From: Lachnospiraceae bacterium
GTDB lineage: Bacteria; Bacillota; Clostridia; Lachnospirales; Lachnospiraceae
Assembly: GCA_017411305.1 (NCBI GenBank)
Contig: JAFQQI010000105.1
Coordinates: forward strand, 62,001-126,000
Direction: 5' to 3'
Length of the DNA: 64,000 bases
The translations under genes and the position numbers were made by a program. Positions 51,261-61,600 of this stretch are shown piece after piece; position 1 is the first letter of the stretch; each line of letters starts with the position of its first letter. The notes beneath the pieces are model-generated. The model made no database searches, was not told where the DNA came from, and saw only the letters and a program-made list of their open reading frames with translations.

Positions 51261-52259
51261 ATGAATAATGAAAACATGCAGCCTGCCGAATCTGCAAATA
51301 AGCAGGGCTTTAAAATTAATTTTCACATTGTGATCATTGTCGCAATCCTTCTGATTGCCGGCATTTCCGTCTATAGGCTTGTACGTTGGAACCAGGGAAC
51401 TACCATTGAAGAAAGTGATGTAGACCCTTCCCAGTTTGATGTAGAGGCTTTAGATATGATTATCCCCATGGACGCTTCCCGTCTGGAAGGACGCGAAGAC
51501 GATGGTGTAACCACCATTCTTTGTCTGGGCAACAATCCCTTTACGGATGACCGCAGCAGCGAAAGCCTTGCAAACATGATCGGAAGAAAAACAAATGCGG
51601 TAGTTTATGACTGTGCTTTCCCTGATTCCTCCGTTGCCTGCAAATATGCAGTTTATAATCCGGAGTATACCAAGGATCACTTTAATTTCTACTATGTTGT
51701 GGAAAGCTTCAGAAATAATGATCTTACTGCAATTAACTCCATTGCATCTTACGAACCGGATCCCAGATATCAGGAAGCAGTAGATGTGATGAAAACGGTA
51801 GATATGGACAAGGTAGATATTATTCTTGTGATGTATGACAGCACGGATTACCTCATCGGTACACCTGCCGACAATCCGGACAACCCTTATGATGTAACTT
51901 CTTATACCGGCGGCATCCGTACCACACTGAAGAATATCGAAAGTACCTGGCCCCATATCCGTGTTATTGTTATGTCCCATACTTATGCACAGTATCTGGA
52001 TGAAGAAGGTAATGTTCATAACGGCACTACCAAAGACTTAGGAAACGGTTCCTTAAATCATTATCTTGTAAAAGAAGCAGAAGCTGTTATGGATTGCGGC
52101 GTATCCTTTGTAGATAATTATTACGGTACCATCAATGAAGATAATTACAAAGAATATATGCGTGACCACCTTCATATGAACGAAGTAGGACGTGAAAAGG
52201 TGGCTGACCGTATTGCTGATATTATCAATAACCGGTTGGGAGTTGTTTCTTCGAATTAA
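51261..52259 (+). CDS. Membrane-anchored SGNH/GDSL-type hydrolase
   Basis: A 332-residue protein with a short cytoplasmic N-terminus, one transmembrane helix (IVIIVAILLIAGISVYRLV) and an extracytoplasmic SGNH-like domain. The block I region is VTTILCLGNNPFTDD, with Asn-rich loops rather than the canonical GDSL. The C-terminal DHLHMNEVGREKVADRI gives the DxxH catalytic pair. The nucleophile serine is not obvious; Ser in the RSSESL segment is a candidate. AAGGAGAG lies upstream of the ATG. It faces the MBOAT/SGNH operon and may act in the same O-acylation pathway. Confidence 0.8.
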   Translation: MNNENMQPAESANKQGFKINFHIVIIVAILLIAGISVYRLVRWNQGTTIEESDVDPSQFDVEALDMIIPMDASRLEGREDDGVTTILCLGNNPFTDDRSSESLANMIGRKTNAVVYDCAFPDSSVACKYAVYNPEYTKDHFNFYYVVESFRNNDLTAINSIASYEPDPRYQEAVDVMKTVDMDKVDIILVMYDSTDYLIGTPADNPDNPYDVTSYTGGIRTTLKNIESTWPHIRVIVMSHTYAQYLDEEGNVHNGTTKDLGNGSLNHYLVKEAEAVMDCGVSFVDNYYGTINEDNYKEYMRDHLHMNEVGREKVADRIADIINNRLGVVSSN

Positions 52260-52260
52260 G

Positions 52261-52350
52261 GTGAATTTAAAATACTGCATTTTATTTTCATGCGGTGAAA
52301 AGTAAATTTATTTTCGCCGCTTTAAATAAAACGCAGAATTTTAATTTACT
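52261..52350. terminator. 90-bp imperfect palindrome between convergent stop codons
   Basis: It starts one base after the plus-strand SGNH stop codon and ends on the first base of the minus-strand stop (52350-52352). About 40 bases on each side pair with few mismatches around an AGTAAA-like loop (complementary GCGGTGAAAA/TTTTCGCCGC near the apex). A/T-rich flanks suggest a bidirectional terminator, though it is much longer than usual. Confidence 0.65.
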
Positions 52351-53453
52351 TACTCCTCCAGCAATGCGGTGAAATCGAAATCATCCACAATCTTCCGCAT
52401 ATGGGCAAGGTATTCATCTATGGGCTTTCCCGGTTCTTCCGTTCCTTCCTTCGCCACCAGGCACTCTCCGGTTGCAAAGCATTCCGTCATCACCCTGTTA
52501 AAGTCAGGATGGTAGTGACTGTAATCTGCATAATGGTTCAAATCCAAAATTATATCTTCTCTGTCCGGAAAGAAATAAACCTCCACATTATCATAGGCAT
52601 TTAATCTGTTTGCAATATAACGGTACTCTTCTATGGTAGCTTCCAAATGATTTTCCTTCAGCACATCATTCCAATATAGAATGCTGTAGGGCGGGAAGAA
52701 AATCACAAACTCTGTCTGCGGATTCGCTTCAATATAGGGACAAATATTCACCGTCAGGTTTTCTTCCACAGAAGGGATATAGGCGTCAGCCGCTGTTACC
52801 TCTTCCACCTGCTTCGGAGAAGTATAGTTATGAAGCACCCATTCTTCGCTGTAGTATTCCTCTGTCCACCAGCTGGCATACACCGTTGCCAAATCCGTAG
52901 GCTCCGGGTCTGCTATAGGGCGCAGCACGTAGTTTAACAACACGTCTTTATTCAGCACATAAGAAACATCATTGAGCAGATTGTCATCATATAAATATTC
53001 CGGAATCGGGTATTTGGTCTGGTCCACTGCTCCGGTATAAGTAATTACATCAATTCCCAAAAATATCTTTTTCACATCCGGGTTATGTTCAAAAATAATG
53101 TCCATGATGTTGGCCTGATCCTTGGGGAACGCTGCACTGTAGCTTAATTTAATAGTATCCAGTCCCATCAGTTCTTCAAACCAATGGGTATTAAAATTCA
53201 CCGTCATGGAAGAGCCTAATATTGCACTATCGTACTCCATGTTTTTCGCCATTCCCGGATTTTGGGAAAGCTGATTGTCTACCTGATAGGGGAATCCCGA
53301 AAGAGGTTTATGATAGTGAAAAAAGGGGTCCACATACACAACCAGTGCAATCACCGCCACCGCAAATGCAAAAGCAAGTGCTCCCACCGTAAGCAGTGCC
53401 TTTTGATAGCTGTTCTTATTTACTTTTTTGCAAGAACTCTCTTTTCTTTCCAT
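52350..53453 (-). CDS. SGNH-fold partner protein of the MBOAT acyltransferase
   Basis: A 367-residue membrane-anchored protein: one helix near 18-42 (ALLTVGALAFAFAVAVIALV) and an outward domain. Block I is DSAILGSSMTVNF, with the Ser in GSSM as likely nucleophile, and EFVIFFPPYSILYW, a strand-loop common in AlgX/DltD-like acyl-transfer partners. A final DLNHYADYSHYHPDFN supplies Asp/His residues. MBOAT proteins usually act with such SGNH partners to move acyl groups onto extracellular polymers. A 32-bp tandem repeat separates it from the MBOAT gene upstream. Confidence 0.83.
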   Translation of the reverse strand: MERKESSCKKVNKNSYQKALLTVGALAFAFAVAVIALVVYVDPFFHYHKPLSGFPYQVDNQLSQNPGMAKNMEYDSAILGSSMTVNFNTHWFEELMGLDTIKLSYSAAFPKDQANIMDIIFEHNPDVKKIFLGIDVITYTGAVDQTKYPIPEYLYDDNLLNDVSYVLNKDVLLNYVLRPIADPEPTDLATVYASWWTEEYYSEEWVLHNYTSPKQVEEVTAADAYIPSVEENLTVNICPYIEANPQTEFVIFFPPYSILYWNDVLKENHLEATIEEYRYIANRLNAYDNVEVYFFPDREDIILDLNHYADYSHYHPDFNRVMTECFATGECLVAKEGTEEPGKPIDEYLAHMRKIVDDFDFTALLEE

Positions 53454-53475
53454 TCCTTTTCCGCCTCAAATCATA

Positions 53476-53555
53476 TAGGTCTCATATTATGCATATCCAA
53501 TGTCATGCAGGTCTCATATTATGCATATCCAATGTCATGCAGGTCTCATATCATA
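53476..53555. repeat. 32-bp tandem repeat, 2.5 copies
   Basis: GGTCTCATAT begins units at 53478, 53510 and 53542 (period 32). The first two units are identical over nearly their full length. It occupies the gap between the MBOAT stop and the SGNH partner start. Confidence 0.85.
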
Positions 53556-53562
53556 CATTTCA

Positions 53563-54981
53563 TCAAAAATTCACATACAAAAAGGTACTTACCTCAGAAA
53601 ATGTCAACATACACCATACCAGTAACACTGCAAGCACTACGTTATTCACAAATGAGGGTTTCATCCGCTCACTGACCCGAGCTGCTGTCTTCGCTAAAAA
53701 TACAATCAGAAGGGAAACCATCAGCATCGCCACCATTAGTAAATAAACTGACCACTCATACTTATCCAGTCCGATTACTTTTATCACATACCAAAACTCA
53801 TCCTGCTGAAAACACAAAGCAAAGTTTCTGTTGATTCTCTCGAAATCAAAGGATACCAATTTCTTTAGCACTTCACATGCCTGAGCCAGGGAAGACGACC
53901 TGAAAAACACCCACGCCAGATTCACATATAAAAAAGTTGCCGCAACGCAAAAGAGCCGCATTACCTTACTTTTTTCCTTCTTTCCACGCTTTTCCTGCCA
54001 CCATCTGGTAATCACATTTAAAATACCGTGAAGCAATCCCCACACAATAAAGGTAATTCCCGCGCCGTGCCAGATACCGCTTATCAGAAATACAAACAGT
54101 ACGTTAAAATAAGTTCTTCCTTTTCCCTTCCGGTTTCCGCCAAGAGGAATATAAAGGTATTTGGTAAAGAAGCGGGTCAGGGTGATATGCCATCCTTTCC
54201 AGAATTCGATAATGTTTTCTGCCTTGTAGGGAGAATTAAAATTAAGCGGAAGGGAAAAGCCCATCATCTTTGCAACACCCATAGCCATATCGCAATAACC
54301 GCTGAAATCAAAATATAGCTGCAACGTATAGGAAAGCATCAATATCCATGCATCCCCCGTATGCAATGCCGCCAAGTTGGTATATCCGTGATTGACAGCA
54401 CTTCCCAAGGTATCTGCCAAAAGAACCTTTTTGGAAAGTCCCATTACAAACAGGGCAAAGCCTCTGTAAGCAGCCTCCCAGTCAAATGCCTTCTTTTGAA
54501 AGGCGCCGGTTATCTGCGCCTGCATTTCTCCGGGCAGCATAATGGGACCCTGCATGATTTTAGGAAAAAATGTGACATAAACGCCGTAATCTACAGGAGA
54601 TGTCCTTTTTATTGTTCCTCTATATGCCTCCATCAAAAAAGCAATCTGGGTGAACGTAAAAAAACTGATTCCCAACGGCACAAAGGAGCTTCCCGTATAC
54701 TTAAATCCCAGCAGCGCCAAAATGTTAACTGCCAGTCCCAAAACCAGCCATTTTTTCTTCTGTGAGCTCTCAACCATGGCTCTGTAAATCACATAGTTTA
54801 CGCCCATACTAAGAAGAAGCACCAATGCACTCCATACATCCGACAATCCCAAAAACAAAAGGGAGCCGACTATCAGGAGTATTTTCGTAGATGCTTCGCC
54901 GCCTAATTTTTTCTTGTTATGAAATCCCCAGACACAGAGGGGAAGAAAACACAATACAAACAAATATGAATTAAACAACAT
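53563..54981 (-). CDS. MBOAT-family O-acyltransferase (AlgI/DltB type)
   Basis: Polytopic acyltransferase of 472 residues, predicted to move acyl (usually acetyl) groups across the membrane for attachment to surface polymers. Family motifs: YFDFSGYCDMAMGVAKMMGF, LPLNFNSPYKAENIIEFWKG, WHITLTRFFTKYLYIPLGGN and the catalytic His in ISGIWHGAGITFIVWGLLHG. The start ATG is 5 bases after the preceding gene's stop, so it belongs to the operon starting at the 517-residue membrane protein gene. Confidence 0.93.
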   Translation of the reverse strand: MLFNSYLFVLCFLPLCVWGFHNKKKLGGEASTKILLIVGSLLFLGLSDVWSALVLLLSMGVNYVIYRAMVESSQKKKWLVLGLAVNILALLGFKYTGSSFVPLGISFFTFTQIAFLMEAYRGTIKRTSPVDYGVYVTFFPKIMQGPIMLPGEMQAQITGAFQKKAFDWEAAYRGFALFVMGLSKKVLLADTLGSAVNHGYTNLAALHTGDAWILMLSYTLQLYFDFSGYCDMAMGVAKMMGFSLPLNFNSPYKAENIIEFWKGWHITLTRFFTKYLYIPLGGNRKGKGRTYFNVLFVFLISGIWHGAGITFIVWGLLHGILNVITRWWQEKRGKKEKSKVMRLFCVAATFLYVNLAWVFFRSSSLAQACEVLKKLVSFDFERINRNFALCFQQDEFWYVIKVIGLDKYEWSVYLLMVAMLMVSLLIVFLAKTAARVSERMKPSFVNNVVLAVLLVWCMLTFSEVSTFLYVNF

Positions 54982-54986
54982 GCTTC

Positions 54987-55787
54987 CTATTCCTCTTCAT
55001 AATACTGATCCCATTCTTCCACAACCGCTGCCGTCACAGGGTCTTTATAAAGCCGATAGCCATCAATATTTCCTATCATTTGAAGTCCGTAGTCAGCCGG
55101 GTCCCCTTCCACCAATCTGGTAGGGGAAAGCACGATATACTGGCAATACACCTCTCTGGTGGCCTCCACCAAATCACCAATTACGATTTCCTCCGTCTCT
55201 TCCATTGCAGCATGGACTTTATCATAATAATCCCATTGACTGGCAATCATTTCCCTGCCGTAAGGCATTTTGATATTAGCGTTATACTGGCGCACATAAT
55301 ATACCAGCTCCTCCGGCACCACCACCATCACATGGGCATCCTCATGGGCAGGCTTAATCATATCACAGATGGCAACCACCTCATCGGGAATATGATACAA
55401 ATTCTCTGCCTTCGAGATATACGGGCTACTGTACACATAGCTTCCGCAGGCCATAATCATCCCCGCAGTAACCACCAGTCCAATCCGTTTATGCTTTCCA
55501 AACAATCTGCACATGGCATAAACCGTAATTACGCCCATAGGAATGGTCCACAGGATTCTATAGTAGGTTTCTCCGTCAAGTCCCACTGCTACAAAGGCTT
55601 TCCTGCTAATCGGGCATAAAAATAAAAGCAAAATCAGAACCGGTGCATAAACAAACATCAGACGAATCCGCTTGTCTTTTTCCGTAAGCAGTAAATAAGC
55701 CCATGACACCGCAAACAGCAAAATCAGAAACTTAAGTCCCGTATATAATTTAAAGATGACAAGGCTTTCCATAAAAATTCCAAACAT
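54987..55787 (-). CDS. Membrane protein with extracytoplasmic C-terminal domain
   Basis: A 266-residue protein of unknown family. Four or five hydrophobic helices in the first 135 residues are followed by a soluble domain (HIPDEVVAICDMIKPAHEDA, MVVVPEELVYYVRQYNANI, CQYIVLSPTRLVEG) reminiscent of the C-terminal domains of GT-C and DUF6077-type membrane proteins. AAAGGGG precedes the ATG by a normal distance, so it is a separate gene and not a frameshifted tail of the preceding one. Together the two may form one split membrane transferase. Confidence 0.75.
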   Translation of the reverse strand: MFGIFMESLVIFKLYTGLKFLILLFAVSWAYLLLTEKDKRIRLMFVYAPVLILLLFLCPISRKAFVAVGLDGETYYRILWTIPMGVITVYAMCRLFGKHKRIGLVVTAGMIMACGSYVYSSPYISKAENLYHIPDEVVAICDMIKPAHEDAHVMVVVPEELVYYVRQYNANIKMPYGREMIASQWDYYDKVHAAMEETEEIVIGDLVEATREVYCQYIVLSPTRLVEGDPADYGLQMIGNIDGYRLYKDPVTAAVVEEWDQYYEEE

Positions 55788-55812
55788 GGCAATCCCCTTT
55801 CTACAAGGCTCT

Positions 55813-56898
55813 TTAACGACTGATTATCAGATAAACAAGTACATAAGCAACGCTGGGAATGCAGGTAAGTCCCGCTTTCACCAAAGTAACAAATTTTCGC
55901 TCCTTGATTGCAAATAAAAATGCAAGTCCTGCCACCAGCAGGGCACTAAGCATTACCGCTAAGGAACTGCTGACTCCCGATGCAAGATTCAACGCTCCCA
56001 GAAGCAGCCAATAGCCAAGCTCATCCTTCCGTTTCCGTTCTCCCGCTTCTTTTTCAAACAGGCACAGGAATATCCAAAATACCGCAGGCAAAATGAAATT
56101 GCCTGCCACCGATTTTCCCTGCCAGGTTCTTGTAAGGAGAAAGGTTTCGTTGGTATAAATAGACACATTCCCAAACATCTGGAACAGTGCCATCAATATC
56201 ATAAATACAGGCAACCTGTCCTTCTTTTCAGCAAAAAGCTTCTGCCCGATTTTGAAGTAAACAAGATAAGATAGTGGTAGTAAGATAAAAGGAATTACAC
56301 TGTGCGCAACCAGCGTCACATGAAGTCCGCTTACCGTACCTACAAATGCCTCCCAAATAGGAATTAATGCCAACGCATGCCTTACATCTAAGGGTGCGCT
56401 TCTTCCGGTATTGGGATTAATCCGGTATAAGGTATCCGTCTGCTGGGCTATCACACCCTGTACCACATAATAGGAATCATCTCCGTCAAAAGATGCCCTG
56501 GTAAAGGACATATACAACTGGAAGCCTACTATCAGTACAAATAACAACCAAAAAAGCTTATCCTCAATACTTATGCTTTTCCAATCTGCCTTTCCCGGAA
56601 GGACGATGGCATATCCCTTTTTCCTTCTTATCAGCGTATAAGAAACGCCCGCAAGGGCCAGGGTAATTGATATCGCCGCAAACAAAACCACCAAAAGAGA
56701 ATAACCGTGATATACCTTAAAAATAACCACCGGAATTCCTACCAGCTCAAATAAGGCAAACCAGAATAAATAGCCTGACAGGAATATGGTTCCCACGCTT
56801 CTTTCCTTTTCAGGCAGCAAGATTACCGGCAACAGCCCCAGTCCGAAAGGGATTACAATTAACCAGAATATTAAGCTGATGATTTGAAATACTATCAT
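55813..56898 (-). CDS. Polytopic membrane protein (DUF6077-like)
   Basis: A 361-residue protein with about nine transmembrane helices. An extracytoplasmic loop contains FDGDDSYYVVQGVIAQQTDT and RSAPLDVRHALALIPIWEAF, where acidic residues after the first helices recall the catalytic loop of GT-C glycosyltransferases. It ends abruptly with a last helix (SVAYVLVYLIISR), 25 bases before the next gene, whose product may supply the missing C-terminal part. The function is unknown. Confidence 0.78.
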   Translation of the reverse strand: MIVFQIISLIFWLIVIPFGLGLLPVILLPEKERSVGTIFLSGYLFWFALFELVGIPVVIFKVYHGYSLLVVLFAAISITLALAGVSYTLIRRKKGYAIVLPGKADWKSISIEDKLFWLLFVLIVGFQLYMSFTRASFDGDDSYYVVQGVIAQQTDTLYRINPNTGRSAPLDVRHALALIPIWEAFVGTVSGLHVTLVAHSVIPFILLPLSYLVYFKIGQKLFAEKKDRLPVFMILMALFQMFGNVSIYTNETFLLTRTWQGKSVAGNFILPAVFWIFLCLFEKEAGERKRKDELGYWLLLGALNLASGVSSSLAVMLSALLVAGLAFLFAIKERKFVTLVKAGLTCIPSVAYVLVYLIISR

Positions 56899-56915
56899 GT
56901 CAAAGCCCGCCTTTC

Positions 56916-58469
56916 TTACTCACTTTTCTTTTGAAAAAGATAATAAGTAAATTCTTCTCCCTCATGGAACCATGGTGCCTCTGCAACCAAATCATACTGT
57001 TCCCAAATCACCTCGGGGTAATCGTTTCTTGCAATCACAAACATGATTTGCCCTTCCCTGATATATCGTTCCTGCTCACTGAGCACCGTGTCCATAATCA
57101 CTGTCTGGGTCTGGAACCACTGACAGGTCGGCACAATATCACACACCGTGTATAAACCCGCATCCAGGCATCCGATATTTAAAAGGGTGGGATTTTCTTC
57201 CTTGCTGACAATTTCCTCAAATTGATACAGGAAAATGTCTTCCTTTTTTTCGGACATATGAGGAATGTTCATGGACAGTGCATACACAATGCCCATGCAT
57301 AGTACAATGCTTCCTATGCCTGCTGCTACTGCTTTCTTTCCGAAGGGCTCCGTATTGGCTCCCGTACCGGCATTTCCTTTTCCGAAAAGGATTTTCTGCA
57401 CCAACTGTCCTATCAGGATGAAGCCTAATACCGTAAATATAGATAAGGGCAGTGCATAATAGGGCAGTTCTGAACCGCCTACATAAATTCCTAAAAACAA
57501 AAAGAAACAAAGAGCCAAAATATTGAACCGCTCCAGCCACCGTTTCTGCCTTCCAAGCAGAAATGCCAAAACTCCCGGTATGATAAACACAAAATAGCAA
57601 AAATTCTTGATTATCAGCCAGTAAAGCAGCTTTGTCAGTATATAAACACGTTCAAACAGTCCCGGACCTTCCATATTCAGATTACTGTAGGCAAACACAT
57701 TAATCCACACATATCCCCAATACCAGTAGTACAACGCACTATGCAGTGCAAAATAGATAAACCAGGGAATAAATGAAATCGCCATTCCGCCTAAGAATAT
57801 CAGGCATGCTTTCACCGCTCCCGGGAAATCTTTTCTTGTCAGGAAAGAAAACGCAATACACATCATCCATGCAAAGAAAAATCCAAGCGATGTGAATTTA
57901 ATGTTTGCAATCATTCCCGCCAAAAGTCCCGCTGCGAAAAGCGTCCTGTTATCCATGGCCTTATGGGGATAATCATTCTTAAAATAGCGCAGGGACAAAA
58001 ACAATCCCCACAGTAAAAAGGGCAGGCAAATCTCTTCTGCGCTTCCTCCCCAATAAAAGCTCCGGGAAGAAAACATCACTGCCAAAACGATGGGTGTTAC
58101 AACCAACGCAATGCTCCTTTTTACATATAAACACAAAATACGGTAAATCGCTTTCAAATCAGATACCGCAAGAATCAGCTCTAATAAGAAAACACCGATA
58201 AACGTGGTATGGGACACCAAATAGGCAAGACCGTAAAAGAAGTATAAGTACATGCCCTTTTGGTCAAACACATCCCTGTAAGGTACCTTCCCGTTAAACA
58301 ATGCTTTCCCCACCGAAAAATAACTATTGGCGTCATTCCAGTCATTGCAAGGATATAAAAAGGAGGAGCGGGTTGCAAACAGCAAAATGAAAAAAGCCGC
58401 TGCAAGCAAATACGCCCATTCATACAAGTTCTGTTTATTTATCTGAAATCTTGACCATTTTATCTTCAT
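56916..58469 (-). CDS. Polytopic membrane glycosyltransferase-like protein
   Basis: A 517-residue protein with about eleven transmembrane helices. It resembles GT-C/PMT-type membrane transferases: after helix one comes CNDWNDANSYFSVGKALFNG, with an Asp-rich first loop, then VPYRDVFDQKGMYLYFFYGL. The last 100 residues form an outward domain (PTLLNIGCLDAGLYTVCDI). The ATG at 58469 is preferred to 58481 because GGA lies 8 bases before it. It is first gene of the operon running to the MBOAT and SGNH genes. Such enzymes use lipid-linked donors to decorate polymers outside the cell. Confidence 0.82.
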   Translation of the reverse strand: MKIKWSRFQINKQNLYEWAYLLAAAFFILLFATRSSFLYPCNDWNDANSYFSVGKALFNGKVPYRDVFDQKGMYLYFFYGLAYLVSHTTFIGVFLLELILAVSDLKAIYRILCLYVKRSIALVVTPIVLAVMFSSRSFYWGGSAEEICLPFLLWGLFLSLRYFKNDYPHKAMDNRTLFAAGLLAGMIANIKFTSLGFFFAWMMCIAFSFLTRKDFPGAVKACLIFLGGMAISFIPWFIYFALHSALYYWYWGYVWINVFAYSNLNMEGPGLFERVYILTKLLYWLIIKNFCYFVFIIPGVLAFLLGRQKRWLERFNILALCFFLFLGIYVGGSELPYYALPLSIFTVLGFILIGQLVQKILFGKGNAGTGANTEPFGKKAVAAGIGSIVLCMGIVYALSMNIPHMSEKKEDIFLYQFEEIVSKEENPTLLNIGCLDAGLYTVCDIVPTCQWFQTQTVIMDTVLSEQERYIREGQIMFVIARNDYPEVIWEQYDLVAEAPWFHEGEEFTYYLFQKKSE

Positions 58470-58612
58470 TCTAATTTCCATTCACTCACATCTCACTATA
58501 GATACACTTCTTTTTATTTTACACTAATTTCAATTTATGTACTAGTATCTATTCACTTTTTCTCTTATAATATATGTCAAAATATGTTAATGCAGAAAGA
58601 GAGATAACTTTC

Positions 58613-61600
58613 ATGGTCACCTCGAAAAAACCTATCCCTAAACAACATATTACTCCTTTCCTACTGATAGCCGTCATCCTAATGGTTGCAGTTATTGCTA
58701 TCAGCTATACATTATTCAAACAAAGCAAAAACCCGGTTTCTCCGGAAATTACCATAAAAAATTTGGAAGTCTGCCACGCAAAGAATCCCTTGGGAATTGA
58801 TGAAGAAATTCCCACTTTTAGCTGGCAAATGTCAAGTACCGAACGCGGTGTTGCTCAAACTGCTTACCAAATAACAGTTGCCAAAAGCAAAGAAGATTTG
58901 GCAAGTGAGAATTACACATGGGACAGCGGTATAATTGCTTCTTCAGACTCTGTGGGTATTTGTTATGAAGGTCTCCCACTTGAACCAAAACAGCGCTATT
59001 ATTGGTCAGTTATGGTTTGGGATGAAACAGACACCCCTTTTTCCTCTTCTGAGGATTCATGGTTTGAAACAGGTCTACTGGGAACCGGAATGTCTGATGC
59101 AAAGTGGATTTCTGCGCCTACACCTACTCCCCTTACTTATACTTCCGATGATTTATATTATAATATTCATTATGACCTGGAACTTTCTAATACTTCTGCA
59201 GGTTTTGTTTTTGGTGCATGCGAAGGGCGATACGGAGATTTATATATCTGTGAAATCAGCCATAAGGAAGAACGTACCTTATTCCGTTTGCAGACAATGT
59301 CCGGTGGTGCTTTTCTCTCAGAAGAAGAACTGGACATCACGCATTGCCGGTTAGAATCAGACGGACTTTTTTCTGTAGATTTATCCGTTTCCGGCACCAC
59401 TCTTTCCGCAGTAGTAAACAACGTTCCGGTAAATCATTTTTCCATTACGGAAACACCGGTGGGCAGCATCGGATATTATAAAAGCCGTGGTACTTCTTAT
59501 GCCTTTTTTGACAATATTGCCGTCACCTCCGCAAGCGGCGCCTCTCTTTTTTACGAAGATTTCGAGGAGGAAGAAACTATTTTCTCACCGTACTATATTA
59601 CGCTTGAAAATGGCCGTCTCAAGGCAGGTAGCGGTATGCGGTTAACCAAAGGCTATGATGCGCCTGCGCCTCTTTTCAGGCGGGAATTTGATGTTCAGGA
59701 CAAGCAAATTGCCGGCGCACGCCTTTATGTGACGGCTCTTGGAAGCTTTACCGGCTCTCTAAACGGCATTCGCATTTCCAACGACTATCTGAGCCCCGGA
59801 AAATTAGCTTTTAATAAACAGCTTTCTTATGTTACCTATGATGTTACAGATCACCTGATCCAAGGGCAGACCAATGCTCTCGGTTTTATTCTGTTGCACG
59901 GATGGTATGACCGTGCTGTGGGCTACCCCGAGATTTGGAATCCATGGGGTGAGCAAAATGCCCTCCTCGGTCATCTGGAAATCCGCTATCAGGACGGCAC
60001 ATGTGACATTATTTCCACTGATAAAACATTTTCATGCTATACCGATGGTCCTGTCAGAAGCGACGACATTTATCAAGGGGAATTCTATGATTCCAACTAC
60101 GCGCAGCATGGTTTTGATACTGCCGGTTACGATACCGCAGGTTGGATACCTGCTGCTGAAAACATCGTGGATTCTGCCTATTCATCCCTACCACTTGTAG
60201 CTAAGAAAAACGAGCCTATTGTTTGTGTGAAGGAACTGACTCCGGTTTCCGTTTCCGAGCCTTGCGAAAATGTATTTGTATATGATTTCGGTCAAAATTT
60301 TACCGGAACCTGCCGTATCAAAGCCACAGGCAAGCAAGGGCAAGTAATTACATTACGATACGGAGAGCACCTTAATACCGATTCTTTGAGTAACAAAGAT
60401 GACTCTCCCGGAACTGTTTGGACCGAAAACCTGTTAACTGCAGATGCAACTGATTATTATGTAATGAGCGGAGATACTAGCGGGGAGGTATATGAACCTG
60501 AATTTACATTTCATGGCTTCCGCTATTTACAAATCTCAGGTATTGATGAAGTGATTCCGGTAAATGATATAACAGGAATCGTCCTATCCTCTGATTTAAA
60601 GCAAACAGGAACCTTTTCCTGTTCCAATGAACTGTTGAATCAATTTTATCAAAACACGATAAACAGTCAGCAAAGCAACTTTTTAGATAATCCCACCGAC
60701 TGTCCGCAACGTGATGAACGGCATGGCTGGGCCGGTGATGCTCAAATATTCTCTTTGACAGCCTCTTATCATGCTGACACCTATTTATTTTACGAAAAGT
60801 TTTTGGAAGAACTACGCCTTTTGCAATCCGAAGCAGGCTCCTTTCCCGATATGGCTCCCAGAAATTTCGGTACCAACCCTGACGGCACCGGTGGTGCAGC
60901 CTCCAATAATTGTTGGGGTGATGCACCTGTTATTATTACATGGAATCTTTACATGCAATACGGCGATAAGGCCATTTTGCGCGAAAACTACGATGCTTTA
61001 TGTAAATGGGTGGATGTTCTGGTCAGCACCAGCGATGACTATATCCGTTCTTTTGGCGGATACGGCGATCACTTATCTTTAGAATCTACCCCAAGCGATC
61101 TTTCTGATACTGCCTGGTGTGCCCATTCAGCTCACCTATTGTCTAAAATGGCGCATGCACTGGGTAAATTGGAAGATGCTGCATATTATGAGTCTATTTA
61201 TGACAATTTCAAACGGGCATGGCAAAGCAGATACGTTCTTCCTGACGGTATGACCATTTGCCATACCCAAACTTCCTATGCTCTTGGCCTTGCATTTTCC
61301 CTGTTTCCGGAGGATCTTGCTGACGAGGCATTGTTGCATCTTCTTTCCTTGTTGGAACAAAGCGGTTATCAAATCAAAACCGGCTTTTCCGGTATCAGCC
61401 AGCTTTTTCCTACTCTTAGCAACTATGAGCAATTTGATGCAGCATACCAATTACTTCTTCAGGAAAATTATCCTTCCTTGCTCTATCCTGTAAAGCAGGG
61501 AGCCACCACCACATGGGAACTATGGCAGGGATACTCTGAACTCGATAACGGCACCTATCGTTTAGAAGGCTCCTTTAACCACTATGCGTACGGAACTCCT

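Noticed and set aside
53476-53555. CRISPR array
   Set aside because: The 32-bp units are directly adjacent with no spacers, and no cas genes are in the window.
54987-56898. Single gene broken by a frameshift
   Set aside because: The downstream part has its own strong ribosome-binding site and ATG, and the gap of 25 bases contains no continuing frame.
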